From positions 18,783-82,782 of the forward strand of contig CAKRXU010000009.1 in assembly GCA_934424575.1 (NCBI GenBank): a DNA stretch of 64,000 nt. The letters run 5' to 3'. This stretch comes from an uncultured Blautia sp. Its GTDB lineage: Bacteria; Bacillota; Clostridia; Lachnospirales; Lachnospiraceae. Below the pieces are notes generated by a model. The model did not search any database. It was not told where the DNA came from and saw only the letters and a list, made by a program, of their open reading frames with translations. Positions 1-8,890 of this stretch are shown piece by piece; position 1 is the stretch's first letter, and each line of letters starts with the position of its first letter. Made by a program: the position numbers and the translations under genes.

Positions 1-87
1 CTTGATTCAAGCTGCGAATACGGGGTCTGTCAGTATAGCAAAGACTGTACTCTCATGAAACAGGCACTTGCCAGGGAAAAAAAATGA
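1..87 (+). CDS. C-terminal end of an unidentified protein (partial)
   Basis: The window opens inside a plus-strand reading frame of 28 codons ending at TGA 85-87. The visible tail has three cysteines (CEYGVC, then KDC) and a basic end, ALAREKK. The cysteine spacing could be metal-binding, but too little is present to name a family. It converges on the acyltransferase gene, with a terminator hairpin between them. That it is coding is inferred from the open frame and the sensible C-terminus only. Confidence 0.4.
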   Translation, partial: LDSSCEYGVCQYSKDCTLMKQALAREKK

Positions 88-94
88 TCTGTAC

Positions 95-130
95 ACAAAA
101 ACAGCCGGAAGCTTAACTGCTCCCAGCTGT
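95..130 (-). terminator. Intrinsic terminator of the acyltransferase transcript
   Basis: A 12-bp stem (101-112 with 119-130, G-U pairs allowed) and a 6-nt loop are followed on the minus strand by a run of Ts. It lies 20 nt past the acyltransferase stop. The same hairpin could also serve the converging plus-strand gene, though the T-run there is poor. Confidence 0.75.
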
Positions 131-149
131 CTGTTTCTCAAATATTCAG

Positions 150-869
150 TTAATCCCATCCACCATATTCCTGAATGGTTTCTTCTACTCTTCTTCTGAC
201 CTCTGCTGCGATCTCTGTTGATTTCATGTCCTTGTATTCGTCATAACACATCGGTTTCAGGAAATGTACCTGAACGGTCAGTGGAGCCGCTGAGCCTGTG
301 TCAAACGCCTTGTAGGTGTCGATCAGTGCTACCGGAACGATCGGGCATCTGGCTTTCATGGCTACCTTGAAACTTCCACCCTTGAATTCCTGCGGATGAT
401 TTCCATTCTTGCTTCTGGTCCCCTCCGCAAAGATGAGATAATTGCGGCCACTCTTGACTTCCTTCGTGACATTGAGGATTACCTGCATGGACTGCCTGAT
501 ATCCTCTCTGTCCATGATAAAAGCCTTCATACAGATAAATACCTGCTTCAGAAATGGAACATTGCCCACTTCTTTCTTGGCTACAACAGAAAACGGCACC
601 GGACAGGCATCCAGAATTGCCAGAACATCATACAATCCCTGATGATTCGGATAAAACATAAATCCATTCTCCGACGGAATATTCTCTACTCCGTAGGACT
701 TGATTGTAATGTTTCCGCCGGTATTTGCCTTGCGGTCAATTTTCTTGAGCAGCGCATAACGCTTTTCTTCCGGATAATCATCCACATGTCCCGCGTACCA
801 GTTCAGCATAAACCATCCATAAGGCACAAAGAAAAGATTTCGTAATACCATCATTATGATTCTTTTCAT
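150..869 (-). CDS. plsC: 1-acyl-sn-glycerol-3-phosphate acyltransferase family protein
   Basis: This 239-residue protein belongs to the PlsC/LPLAT acyltransferase family, which transfers an acyl chain to lysophosphatidic acid in phospholipid synthesis at the inner face of the membrane. The catalytic HX4D motif is seen as HQGLYD at residues 76-81, and the phosphate-binding block as FAEGTRS at about 148-154. A hydrophobic N-terminal segment (residues about 4-24) fits membrane association. It is the last gene of the leftward gyrB-gyrA group and is closed by a terminator. The exact acyl acceptor cannot be told from sequence. Confidence 0.88.
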   Translation of the reverse strand: MKRIIMMVLRNLFFVPYGWFMLNWYAGHVDDYPEEKRYALLKKIDRKANTGGNITIKSYGVENIPSENGFMFYPNHQGLYDVLAILDACPVPFSVVAKKEVGNVPFLKQVFICMKAFIMDREDIRQSMQVILNVTKEVKSGRNYLIFAEGTRSKNGNHPQEFKGGSFKVAMKARCPIVPVALIDTYKAFDTGSAAPLTVQVHFLKPMCYDEYKDMKSTEIAAEVRRRVEETIQEYGGWD

Positions 870-891
870 GCTACACCTCCCCAGGATCCTT

Positions 892-1689
892 TCAGCTTAA
901 TTTTGAAGCGATTTTTTCTTCGTATCCTGGATTCTTCTTGATAAATTTATCGTAGGCAACGGTGTATTGCTGATATGCATCTGTCTTCATGAACAGCGCA
1001 TATTTCTCTGCTGCCTGTTTGTTCATATCATTGGTAACATCTGATGGTGCAAGTATATAGTACTTATTGTCATCCTTTTTCTGAGTCATATAAGTACTGA
1101 TGCACGGATAACTCTGTCCGTCCTTGAGTACCAGATCATAAGTGACGTACATGAACGCATAATTACCGTCCTGATAAATCTTGTCGCAGTTATTGATCTG
1201 GATCTTCTCCGGAGAATGCGCTGCAAAATATTTGATATTTGCATCTATCTCGGCCTGGAGATTATCATCAGCGGTGGTTACTCCATAGCATTTCTTGATC
1301 TTATTTTCATTGCCGCTCTCGTAGGATTCGATCAGGGCTTTTACAACTCTTTCCGGTGTTTTGTGGCTGACACCACAGCTTCTCACAGCAAAAATGATCG
1401 CTATGAGCAAAATTACAAGCACTGCACCTCCCGCAATATACTGTACGGGAATATCCATCTTTCTGGATCTGCTCTTCTTTTTGCTTCTGGAAGTCCTGGG
1501 ACTGGTTGACTTACTGCTGCCATTTACCCTGCGCATTCCAGTCCTTGAACTTCCGGTTCTCTTTGTTTCGAGTGCAGATCTTCTGATGTTGGATTTTGAA
1601 TGTCCGGTCTTTCGGCGGCTTTTGGTATTCTTACTGCTCCTGGCAGTAGTTTTGCTGCCGCTGTTTAATGTGACATATTCCTTCTCCAT
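892..1689 (-). CDS. Membrane-anchored protein with basic cytoplasmic tail (unknown function)
   Basis: 265 residues. Residues 1-80 are rich in Ser, Arg and Lys, with repeated SRS/KSR runs typical of a disordered cytoplasmic tail. One membrane helix follows at about 83-102. The remainder (about 108-265) is a soluble, presumably extracellular domain beginning TPERVVKALIESYESGN, with alternating strands and helices that suggest an NTF2-like/DUF4878-type fold. That fold is a guess from pattern only. It sits 18 nt after gyrA and 22 nt before the acyltransferase, so it is probably cotranscribed with both. Confidence 0.7.
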   Translation of the reverse strand: MEKEYVTLNSGSKTTARSSKNTKSRRKTGHSKSNIRRSALETKRTGSSRTGMRRVNGSSKSTSPRTSRSKKKSRSRKMDIPVQYIAGGAVLVILLIAIIFAVRSCGVSHKTPERVVKALIESYESGNENKIKKCYGVTTADDNLQAEIDANIKYFAAHSPEKIQINNCDKIYQDGNYAFMYVTYDLVLKDGQSYPCISTYMTQKKDDNKYYILAPSDVTNDMNKQAAEKYALFMKTDAYQQYTVAYDKFIKKNPGYEEKIASKLS

Positions 1690-1707
1690 GATGATCTAAC
1701 GTCCCCT

Positions 1708-4242
1708 TTATTCTTCCGTGCTCTCCTGTGCTTCATCACTTGTTTCGTTCACAGGTTCTTCTGCTGTCTGCTGATTCTCTTTGTCTTCTTCTTTCTCTCT
1801 GACTTTCGCAAAGCTTGCAACGGTCACGCCTTTGGAAAGATTGATCAATTTTACTCCTGAGGTGATTCTTCCCAGAATAGAAATATCAGCGCACTGCAGA
1901 CGGATGATAATTCCCTCTGTAGTGATCATCATGATCTCATTTTCTTCATTTACAGCTTTGGCACCGATAACGTTACCTGTCTTCTCAGTGATCTTGTAGC
2001 ACTTCACGCCCTTACCGCCTCTGTTCTGGCAGGTGAACTCGCTGATGGAGGTTCTCTTACCCATACCATTCTCAGAAACAACAAGGAGATAATATCCCTG
2101 CGTGTTAAGCTGCATAGCTACAACTTCATCACCATCCAGCAGATTGATACCGCGAACACCCATGGAAACTCGACCTGTGCTTCTTACATCTGTTTCTTTG
2201 AAACGGATGCACTGTCCATATTTGGTTACCAGGATGACATCCTTCTTATCATCCGTTGCCTTTACTTCGATCAGTTCATCATCATCGCGAAGTGCGATCG
2301 CTGCAAGACCTACTTTGCGGACATTTGCATAATCCCGGATCGGAGTTTTCTTGACAAGTCCCTTACGGGTTGCCATCATCAGGTAATGTCCCTCTTCAAA
2401 CTTGCTGATCGGGATAACTGCTGTAATGCGCTCTCCCGGCATCAGCTGCAGAAGATTGATGATCGCAGTTCCTCTCGCAGTTCTTCCTGCTTCCGGAATC
2501 TCGTATGCCTTAAGACGGTATACACGACCTGTATTAGTAAAGAACATCACATAATGATGTGTCGTTGTCATCATCAGTTCTTCGATATAGTCATCGTCCA
2601 GTGTCTGCATGCCCTTGATTCCTCTGCCGCCTCTGTTCTGGCTGCGGAAATTGTCTACAGTCATACGCTTAATATAACCAAGCTTGGTCATTGTGATAAC
2701 TGTATTTTCTCTCGGAATCATATCCTCCATGGAAATATCATATGCATCAAATCCAATGGCAGTTCTTCTGTCATCGCCGTATTTCTCAGCAATTGCAAGG
2801 ATCTCCTCGCGAATGACACGGAGAAGTGTATTTCTGTCTGCAAGAATTGCCTGTAATTTGCGGATCCTCTCCATTAATTCTGCATATTCTGCTTCCAGCT
2901 TCTCTCTTTCCAGACCGGTAAGAGCTCTCAGACGCATATCTACGATCGCCTGTGCCTGAACATCTGTCAGTTCAAAGCGATCCATTAATTCCTGTTTTGC
3001 GATCTGAACGTTTCTTGCGGCACGGATGATACGGATAACTTCATCGATATTGTCCAGTGCTTTGAGCAGACCTTCCAGAATGTGAGCACGTTCCTGTGCT
3101 TTGTTCAGGTCGTATTTGGTTCTTCTTGTCACTACATCTTCCTGATGTGCAAGATACTGCTTAAGCATCTCCGGAAGAGTCAGTACCTTCGGCTGAAGGC
3201 TTCCGTTTACGGAAACAAGGCAAAGCATGATCACGCCAAAAGTATCCTGAAGCTGTGTATGTTTATAAAGCTGGTTCAGAACAACATTTGCATTGGCATC
3301 CCTGCGGAGGTCGATGCAGATTCGCATTCCCTCACGGCTGGAGTGATCATTCAGGTCTGTGATTCCGTCAATCTTCTTGTCGCGGACAAGTTCTGCGATC
3401 TTTTCGATCAGACGGGCTTTATTTACGAGGTATGGAAGTTCTGTGACGATGATACGTGATTTACCGTTTGGCAGTGTCTCGATATTTGTCACCGCACGGA
3501 CACGGATCTTGCCGCGGCCGGTACGATATGCTTCCTCAATTCCTCTTGTTCCAAGGATCGTTGCTCCTGTCGGGAAATCCGGTCCTTTGACGATCTCAAG
3601 AAGTTCCTCGATTGTTGTCTCTCTGTCTTCTTCAATAATGTTATCAATGATCTTGACAACTGCATTGATAACCTCTCTTAAGTTGTGTGGCGGGATGTTT
3701 GTCGCCATACCAACTGCAATACCGGAAGTACCGTTTACAAGAAGGTTCGGATAACGGGACGGAAGTACAACCGGCTCCCGTTCTGTCTCATCAAAGTTTG
3801 GCTGGAAATCAACGGTATTCTTGTTGATATCAGCAAGCATCTCCATGGAGATCTTGCTCAGACGGGCCTCTGTGTATCGCATCGCAGCAGCGCCGTCACC
3901 ATCCACGGAACCGAAGTTTCCATGACCGTCTACCAGCGGATATCTGGTAGACCAGTCCTGTGCCATATTTACAAGTGCTCCATAGATAGAACTGTCTCCA
4001 TGAGGATGATATTTACCCATGGTATCACCGACGATACGGGCGCATTTACGATGCGGCTTGTCCGGACCATTGTTCAGTTCGATCATGGAATACAGAACCC
4101 TTCTCTGTACCGGCTTCAGACCATCTCTTACATCCGGAAGAGCACGTGAGGCGATAACGCTCATGGCGTAATCTATATAAGATTTCTCCATGGTCTTCTG
4201 CAGATCCACCTCATGGATTTTGTCAAAAATATTGTCTTCCAT
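1708..4242 (-). CDS. gyrA: DNA gyrase subunit A
   Basis: 844 residues, the usual length for GyrA, which cleaves and religates DNA in the A2B2 gyrase that introduces negative supercoils. The catalytic tyrosine is Y123 in AAMRYTEAR. The C-terminal beta-pinwheel carries a GyrA box, QNRGGRG, and a second related box, QNRGGKG. An acidic tail follows (EEKEEDKENQQ onward). The quinolone-determining region reads GDSSIYG at 82-88, so the position matching E. coli Asp87 is glycine. It lies 11 nt downstream of gyrB, in the same operon. Confidence 0.98.
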   Translation of the reverse strand: MEDNIFDKIHEVDLQKTMEKSYIDYAMSVIASRALPDVRDGLKPVQRRVLYSMIELNNGPDKPHRKCARIVGDTMGKYHPHGDSSIYGALVNMAQDWSTRYPLVDGHGNFGSVDGDGAAAMRYTEARLSKISMEMLADINKNTVDFQPNFDETEREPVVLPSRYPNLLVNGTSGIAVGMATNIPPHNLREVINAVVKIIDNIIEEDRETTIEELLEIVKGPDFPTGATILGTRGIEEAYRTGRGKIRVRAVTNIETLPNGKSRIIVTELPYLVNKARLIEKIAELVRDKKIDGITDLNDHSSREGMRICIDLRRDANANVVLNQLYKHTQLQDTFGVIMLCLVSVNGSLQPKVLTLPEMLKQYLAHQEDVVTRRTKYDLNKAQERAHILEGLLKALDNIDEVIRIIRAARNVQIAKQELMDRFELTDVQAQAIVDMRLRALTGLEREKLEAEYAELMERIRKLQAILADRNTLLRVIREEILAIAEKYGDDRRTAIGFDAYDISMEDMIPRENTVITMTKLGYIKRMTVDNFRSQNRGGRGIKGMQTLDDDYIEELMMTTTHHYVMFFTNTGRVYRLKAYEIPEAGRTARGTAIINLLQLMPGERITAVIPISKFEEGHYLMMATRKGLVKKTPIRDYANVRKVGLAAIALRDDDELIEVKATDDKKDVILVTKYGQCIRFKETDVRSTGRVSMGVRGINLLDGDEVVAMQLNTQGYYLLVVSENGMGKRTSISEFTCQNRGGKGVKCYKITEKTGNVIGAKAVNEENEIMMITTEGIIIRLQCADISILGRITSGVKLINLSKGVTVASFAKVREKEEDKENQQTAEEPVNETSDEAQESTEE

Positions 4243-4253
4243 TTTTTATTCTC

Positions 4254-6179
4254 CTAGATATCCAGATTTTCTACAAAGCGTGCATTTTCTTCGATAAATT
4301 CACGTCTTGGTTCAACTTTGTCACCCATAAGAGTGGTGAAAGTCAGATCGATCTCAGATGTAGCAGATTCGTCCATAGTTACTTTGAGAAGGATTCGTTT
4401 CTCCGGATCCATGGTTGTCTCCCAAAGCTGCTCTGCATCCATCTCTCCAAGACCTTTGTAACGCTGGATCTTGTTGTTATTATCACGTCCGATCTCCTCA
4501 AGGATGCGGTTCAGTTCTGCATCATCGTAGGCATACCAGACTTTCTTGTTTTTTTCTACCTTGTACAGCGGCGGCTGTGCCAGATATACATAGCCCTGCT
4601 TGATAAGTTCCGGCATGAATCTGTAAAGGAAAGTCAGAAGAAGTGTCGCAATATGTGCGCCATCGACATCGGCATCGGTCATGATGATGATCTTGTGATA
4701 ACGCAGTTTGCTGATATCAAAGTCTTCATGGATACCGGTTCCAAAAGCTGTGATCATTGCCTTGATCTCTGCATTTCCGTAAATCCTGTCAAGACGTGCC
4801 TTCTCAACATTGAGGATCTTGCCTCGAAGCGGAAGAATTGCCTGTGTCGCACGGTTTCTCGCTGTCTTGGCTGAACCGCCCGCGGAATCTCCCTCTACGA
4901 TATAGATCTCGCAGTTCTTCGGATCCTTGTCTGAGCAGTCCGCAAGTTTACCCGGAAGTGACATTCCATCGAGTGCGGATTTCCTTCTGGTAAGGTCACG
5001 TGCTTTACGTGCTGCTTCTCTTGCTCTCTGTGCAAGAACAGATTTCTCAACAGTAGCCTTAGCTACAGATGGATTCTGCTCAAGGAAGATCTCAAGCTGC
5101 TTGCTGACAACAGAATCTACGGCACCTCTCGCCTCGCTGTTGCCAAGTTTCTGTTTCGTCTGACCTTCGAACTGTGGTTCTTCGATCTTGACACTTACGA
5201 TCGCAGTCAGACCCTCACGGATATCATCACCGCTTAAGTTCGGTTCACTGTCCTTGAGAAGTTTGTTCTTTCTCGCATAATCGTTAAAGGTCTTGGTAAG
5301 TGCATTACGGAAACCAACGATATGTGTACCGCCCTCTGGTGTATTGATGTTATTTACAAATCCATAGCTGTTCTCTGTGTAGGAATCGTTGTGCTGCATC
5401 GCAACCTCAACAGAAACACCGTCCTTCTCTCCCTCACAGTAAATAACCTCTGGATACAGAGGTTCTTTGCTCTTGTTCAGATATGTTACAAATTCACGGA
5501 TACCACCCTCGTAGTGGAATACCTTTTCTTTCTTGGAGTCTTCTCTCTCATCTTTTAGGACAATGCGAAGTCCCTTGGTAAGGAAAGCCATCTCACGAAG
5601 ACGCTGTTTCAGGATGTCATAATCATAAACAGTTTCCTCAAAGATTTCCTTATCCGGCAGGAAGGTGACAGTTGTTCCGGATTTCTCCGGATCACACTCT
5701 CCAACAACCTTGAGAGGATACATTGTATGTCCTCTCTCATAACGCTGCTTATATTCTCTGCCTTCGTGATATATGGTAACTTCCAGCCACTCGGACAGAG
5801 CATTTACAACGGATGCTCCTACGCCGTGAAGACCTCCGGATACCTTATATCCTCCACCGCCAAACTTACCGCCGGCGTGCAGAATGGTAAATACAACCTC
5901 AACTGCCGGAATTCCTGCTTTGTGGTTGATACCTACCGGAATTCCTCGTCCATTATCTACAACTGTAATGGAGTTGTCTGGGTTGATGCTTACCTGGATC
6001 TCTGTACAATATCCTGCCAGAGCTTCATCTACCGCATTATCTACAATTTCGTATACAAGATGATGCAGACCCCGGCTGGATGTACTTCCAATATACATAC
6101 CCGGTCTTTTACGAACCGCTTCCAGCCCTTCCAAAATCTGAATCTGGTCCGCTCCGTACTCCGTATTTTCTCCGCCCAT
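4254..6179 (-). CDS. gyrB: DNA gyrase subunit B
   Basis: 641 residues from the chosen start. This is the ATPase subunit of gyrase: GHKL ATP-binding domain with EIVDNAVDEA and the GGLHGVGASVVNAL lid motif, a transducer domain, then the TOPRIM block EGDSAGGSAK and the DADVDGAH metal site. The frame is open upstream to 6242, but the ATG at 6179 has an AGGAGG ribosome site 6-7 nt before it and gives the N-terminus expected for the family. It heads a gyrB-gyrA operon with its own promoter, just downstream of the rsmI terminator. Confidence 0.97.
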   Translation of the reverse strand: MGGENTEYGADQIQILEGLEAVRKRPGMYIGSTSSRGLHHLVYEIVDNAVDEALAGYCTEIQVSINPDNSITVVDNGRGIPVGINHKAGIPAVEVVFTILHAGGKFGGGGYKVSGGLHGVGASVVNALSEWLEVTIYHEGREYKQRYERGHTMYPLKVVGECDPEKSGTTVTFLPDKEIFEETVYDYDILKQRLREMAFLTKGLRIVLKDEREDSKKEKVFHYEGGIREFVTYLNKSKEPLYPEVIYCEGEKDGVSVEVAMQHNDSYTENSYGFVNNINTPEGGTHIVGFRNALTKTFNDYARKNKLLKDSEPNLSGDDIREGLTAIVSVKIEEPQFEGQTKQKLGNSEARGAVDSVVSKQLEIFLEQNPSVAKATVEKSVLAQRAREAARKARDLTRRKSALDGMSLPGKLADCSDKDPKNCEIYIVEGDSAGGSAKTARNRATQAILPLRGKILNVEKARLDRIYGNAEIKAMITAFGTGIHEDFDISKLRYHKIIIMTDADVDGAHIATLLLTFLYRFMPELIKQGYVYLAQPPLYKVEKNKKVWYAYDDAELNRILEEIGRDNNNKIQRYKGLGEMDAEQLWETTMDPEKRILLKVTMDESATSEIDLTFTTLMGDKVEPRREFIEENARFVENLDI

Positions 6180-6256
6180 GTGCTGCCTCCTGTCATTCAA
6201 TGTTATATAAAAATTACTGGTTGTATATCCTCTGTTGGACATACGTATACTAATTT

Positions 6257-6265
6257 ATTATAGCA
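6257..6265 (-). promoter_or_regulatory. Probable gyrB promoter (extended -10)
   Basis: On the minus strand a TGC-TATAAT extended -10 lies about 80 nt upstream of the gyrB start and just after the rsmI terminator. The -35 region is a poor match, which is usual for extended -10 promoters. Confidence 0.55.
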
Positions 6266-6317
6266 CAAAAACAACTCTCTTTCCATTAAAAATCCCGGTT
6301 TTCTGTAAAAACAATGT

Positions 6318-6362
6318 ACAAAAAAAGGAACTGTATTTCACATTTTTTTGGAAATACAGTTC
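6318..6362 (-). terminator. Terminator after rsmI
   Basis: A perfect 12-bp stem (6328-6339 with 6351-6362) is followed on the minus strand by seven Ts. It starts 7 nt after the rsmI stop and separates the holB-rsmI operon from gyrB. Confidence 0.85.
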
Positions 6363-6368
6363 TCGTAT

Positions 6369-7208
6369 TTACTGGATCAGATATTGATAAATTTCTCTCT
6401 TGGACACCCCTCGGTCCTTTGCTACCTGCTTCATGGCATCCTTCCTGGAGAGCCCCTGTTTTTCGTAGATTTCCATATGTTCCTCGATGGAGATCTCCTC
6501 CCAGGAAGCTACAGCTTCTTCCTTGAGTTCCTGGCGGCTCTTGCCCTCGATCACGAGGACACATTCCCCTAATGGCTTCTCGTTCTCATAATGAGCGATC
6601 AGCTCATCGATCGTTGTATGAAAAGCTGTCTCATGTTTCTTCGTCAGTTCCCGGCAAAGTGTCATTCTGCGATTGCCAAGAGTTTCTTTGAGATCCTTAA
6701 GTGTGCGGACCAGCTTGTGTGGTGCCTCATACATAATGATCGTTCTTGTCTCATTGACCAGTTCATCCAGAACTTCCCTGCGTTCTTTTTTGTCCATTGG
6801 AAGAAAAGCTTCAAAAGCAAATCTCCTGGTCGGAAGACCTGACAGAGTAAGTGCTGTGATACAGGCAGCAGGCCCCGGAAGTGATGTCACTTCGATCCCT
6901 GCTTCATAACACATGGCAGCAAGTTCTTCTCCCGGATCTGAGATTCCAGGAGTACCTGCATCCGTGATCAGTGCAATGTTCATCCCTGACTGCATCTTCT
7001 CGATCAGTGTATAAGCTTTGTCGATCTTGTTGTATTCATGATAACTGGTCATGGGCGTTTTGATCTCGAAATGGTTCAGAAGCTTGATACTGTTTCTCGT
7101 ATCTTCCGCCGCGATCAGGTCTACTTCTTTGAGTGTACGCAGAACACGCAGCGTAATATCTTCCAGATTTCCGATAGGTGTTGCACACAGATATAATTTA
7201 CCGCTCAT
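6369..7208 (-). CDS. rsmI: 16S rRNA (cytidine-1402-2'-O)-methyltransferase
   Basis: 279 residues. RsmI methylates the ribose of C1402 in the decoding centre of 16S rRNA, using SAM. The N-terminus LYLCATPIGNLEDIT, the AEDTRNS block and ITDAGTPGISDPG are hallmarks of this tetrapyrrole-methylase-fold family. An AAAGGAAC ribosome site precedes the ATG. It is the last gene of the holB-ricT-trmN6-like-rsmI operon, the same order as holB-yaaT-yabB-yabC in Bacillus subtilis, and is closed by a strong terminator. Confidence 0.95.
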   Translation of the reverse strand: MSGKLYLCATPIGNLEDITLRVLRTLKEVDLIAAEDTRNSIKLLNHFEIKTPMTSYHEYNKIDKAYTLIEKMQSGMNIALITDAGTPGISDPGEELAAMCYEAGIEVTSLPGPAACITALTLSGLPTRRFAFEAFLPMDKKERREVLDELVNETRTIIMYEAPHKLVRTLKDLKETLGNRRMTLCRELTKKHETAFHTTIDELIAHYENEKPLGECVLVIEGKSRQELKEEAVASWEEISIEEHMEIYEKQGLSRKDAMKQVAKDRGVSKREIYQYLIQ

Positions 7209-7244
7209 AAATCAGGTTCCTTTCTTGAATTCTTATCCGAATCA

Positions 7245-7997
7245 TCAGACCATCCCGTAGATTTCCAGGATCGCCTTTGTATACTCTCCCGGCTTCTCAT
7301 AAACGATCAGCGGACGCTCTACCGTGATTCTGGAGTTTCCACCCTTGCAGGCCTCGATCAATACCATATTTGGTTCTCTGTCTATGTACGGATACACAAG
7401 CTGCATGCGTTTCGGCTCCAGCTTGTATTTCATCAGCACCTGAAAAATCTCAGCAAGACGGAACGGACGGTGCACCATAAAAAAATGTCCCCTGTCCTTG
7501 AGTACTCTGGACGCCTGGCTGACAACATCCTCCAATGTGCAGAGCACCTCATGTCTCGCAATTGCTTTTGCCATATACGGATTACGCAGTCCATGCTCTC
7601 CGATCATATACGGAGGATTGCTTGTTACTACATCAAAAGAAGCTGCTCCAAAAATTCCAGCAGCCTCCTTAATATCTCCGCATACAATATCAATTGCAGA
7701 TTCCAGACTATTGTACGCAACACTGCGTGCGGCCATATCTGCACATTCTTCCTGTATCTCCAGTCCTGTGAGATGTTCTCCCTTGCCTCTGCTTTTGAGC
7801 AGGATCGGAATGATCCCTGTGCCGGTTCCCATATCCAGGACCCTTGCATTCTTTCTGATCTTTGCAAAGCCGGACAAAAGAACCGCATCCATTCCGAAGC
7901 AGAACTTCTCAGGATTCTGGATCACATAAAATCCATTCTGCAGGTCATCGACCCGCTCTCCCGGATGTACCAGATCAGTCTGCGGATTTCTTTCCAT
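7245..7997 (-). CDS. TrmN6/YabB-like tRNA adenine-N6 methyltransferase
   Basis: 250 residues with a SAM-binding Rossmann domain: VLDMGTGTGIIPILL (motif I) and the catalytic SNPPYM motif of N6-adenine methyltransferases. Relatives modify A37 of tRNA1(Val) (TrmN6/YfiC) and include B. subtilis YabB. Its start lies inside the end of ricT (23 bp overlap), which points to coupled translation. The family assignment is firm; the exact tRNA target is inferred. Confidence 0.85.
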   Translation of the reverse strand: MERNPQTDLVHPGERVDDLQNGFYVIQNPEKFCFGMDAVLLSGFAKIRKNARVLDMGTGTGIIPILLKSRGKGEHLTGLEIQEECADMAARSVAYNSLESAIDIVCGDIKEAAGIFGAASFDVVTSNPPYMIGEHGLRNPYMAKAIARHEVLCTLEDVVSQASRVLKDRGHFFMVHRPFRLAEIFQVLMKYKLEPKRMQLVYPYIDREPNMVLIEACKGGNSRITVERPLIVYEKPGEYTKAILEIYGMV

Positions 7998-8889
7998 GAG
8001 ATTTTTTATCTCCTTCTCTGTCTTCGAGTTTTTCCAGTTCCTTCATTTCCTTCTCGGAAACTTTGACTTTCTTCTTACGAGGACGGAATTTCAGTTCATT
8101 TACCGAAAATTCCTGAATCTCCTTTTCGTCGTTTACTTCGACAACGACTTTGACTCTCTGGCGAAGAACATTTACACTCTGTACAGTTCCCTGAATTCCA
8201 TCCGGAAGTGTGACAGTGTCCCCGATTCCCGGAAGTTTCTTATTCAGTTCCTCGTATGTTTCCTGTTCGTTCTTGAGACAGCACATCAGTCTGCCGCATA
8301 CACCGGAAATCTTGGTCTGGTTCAGTGAAAGGTTCTGTTCCTTCGCCATCTTGATAGATACCGGTGCAAACTCTGACAGATACGTGTGACAGCAGAGACT
8401 TCTGCCGCAGATTCCGATTCCTCCGAGGATCTTGGTCTCATCACGGACACCGATCTGTCTCAGTTCGATCCTTGTCTTGAAGATTGCCGCCAGATCCTTG
8501 ACAAGCTGACGGAAGTCGATTCTTCCATCTGCTGTAAAATAAAACAGTACCTTGTTGTTATCAAACGTATATTCTGCATCGATCAGCTTCATCTCCAGGC
8601 CATGCTCACGGATCTTCTTCTGACAGATCTTGAATGCATCCTTCTCCTTGAGACGATTCTGCTGCTCTCTGTCCTCATCTGCCTGAGTCGCTACTCTCAA
8701 AACTTCCTTGAGCGGATGGACAACCTCGTCCTCTCCAACTTCCTTCGGTCCAAGTACAACTCTGCCGAATTCTACTCCGCGGGCAGTCTCTACGATCACA
8801 TGATCGCCTACCTGCATTTTATAATTCTTCGGATCAAAATAATATATTTTGCCGACATTTCTGAATCTGATTCCAACTATTTTTGTCAT
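7975..8889 (-). CDS. ricT: RicT (YaaT, PSP1-domain protein)
   Basis: 304 residues. In B. subtilis RicT joins RicA and RicF in an Fe-S-containing complex that steers RNase Y mRNA processing and promotes Spo0A activation. The PSP1 core shows CGRSLCCHTYL and VCGRLMCCLKNE, the cysteine motifs of the family. The C-terminus is long and charged (RPRKKKVKVSEKEMKELEKL). It follows holB with no gap, as in Bacillus; yabA, which follows ricT there, is absent. Confidence 0.93.
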   Translation of the reverse strand: MTKIVGIRFRNVGKIYYFDPKNYKMQVGDHVIVETARGVEFGRVVLGPKEVGEDEVVHPLKEVLRVATQADEDREQQNRLKEKDAFKICQKKIREHGLEMKLIDAEYTFDNNKVLFYFTADGRIDFRQLVKDLAAIFKTRIELRQIGVRDETKILGGIGICGRSLCCHTYLSEFAPVSIKMAKEQNLSLNQTKISGVCGRLMCCLKNEQETYEELNKKLPGIGDTVTLPDGIQGTVQSVNVLRQRVKVVVEVNDEKEIQEFSVNELKFRPRKKKVKVSEKEMKELEKLEDREGDKKSHGKKSAD

Positions 8890-8890
8890 T

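Noticed and set aside
6286..6564. 92-codon minus-strand frame overlapping rsmI
   Set aside because: It lies in another frame of rsmI and runs through its terminator; no independent start signals.
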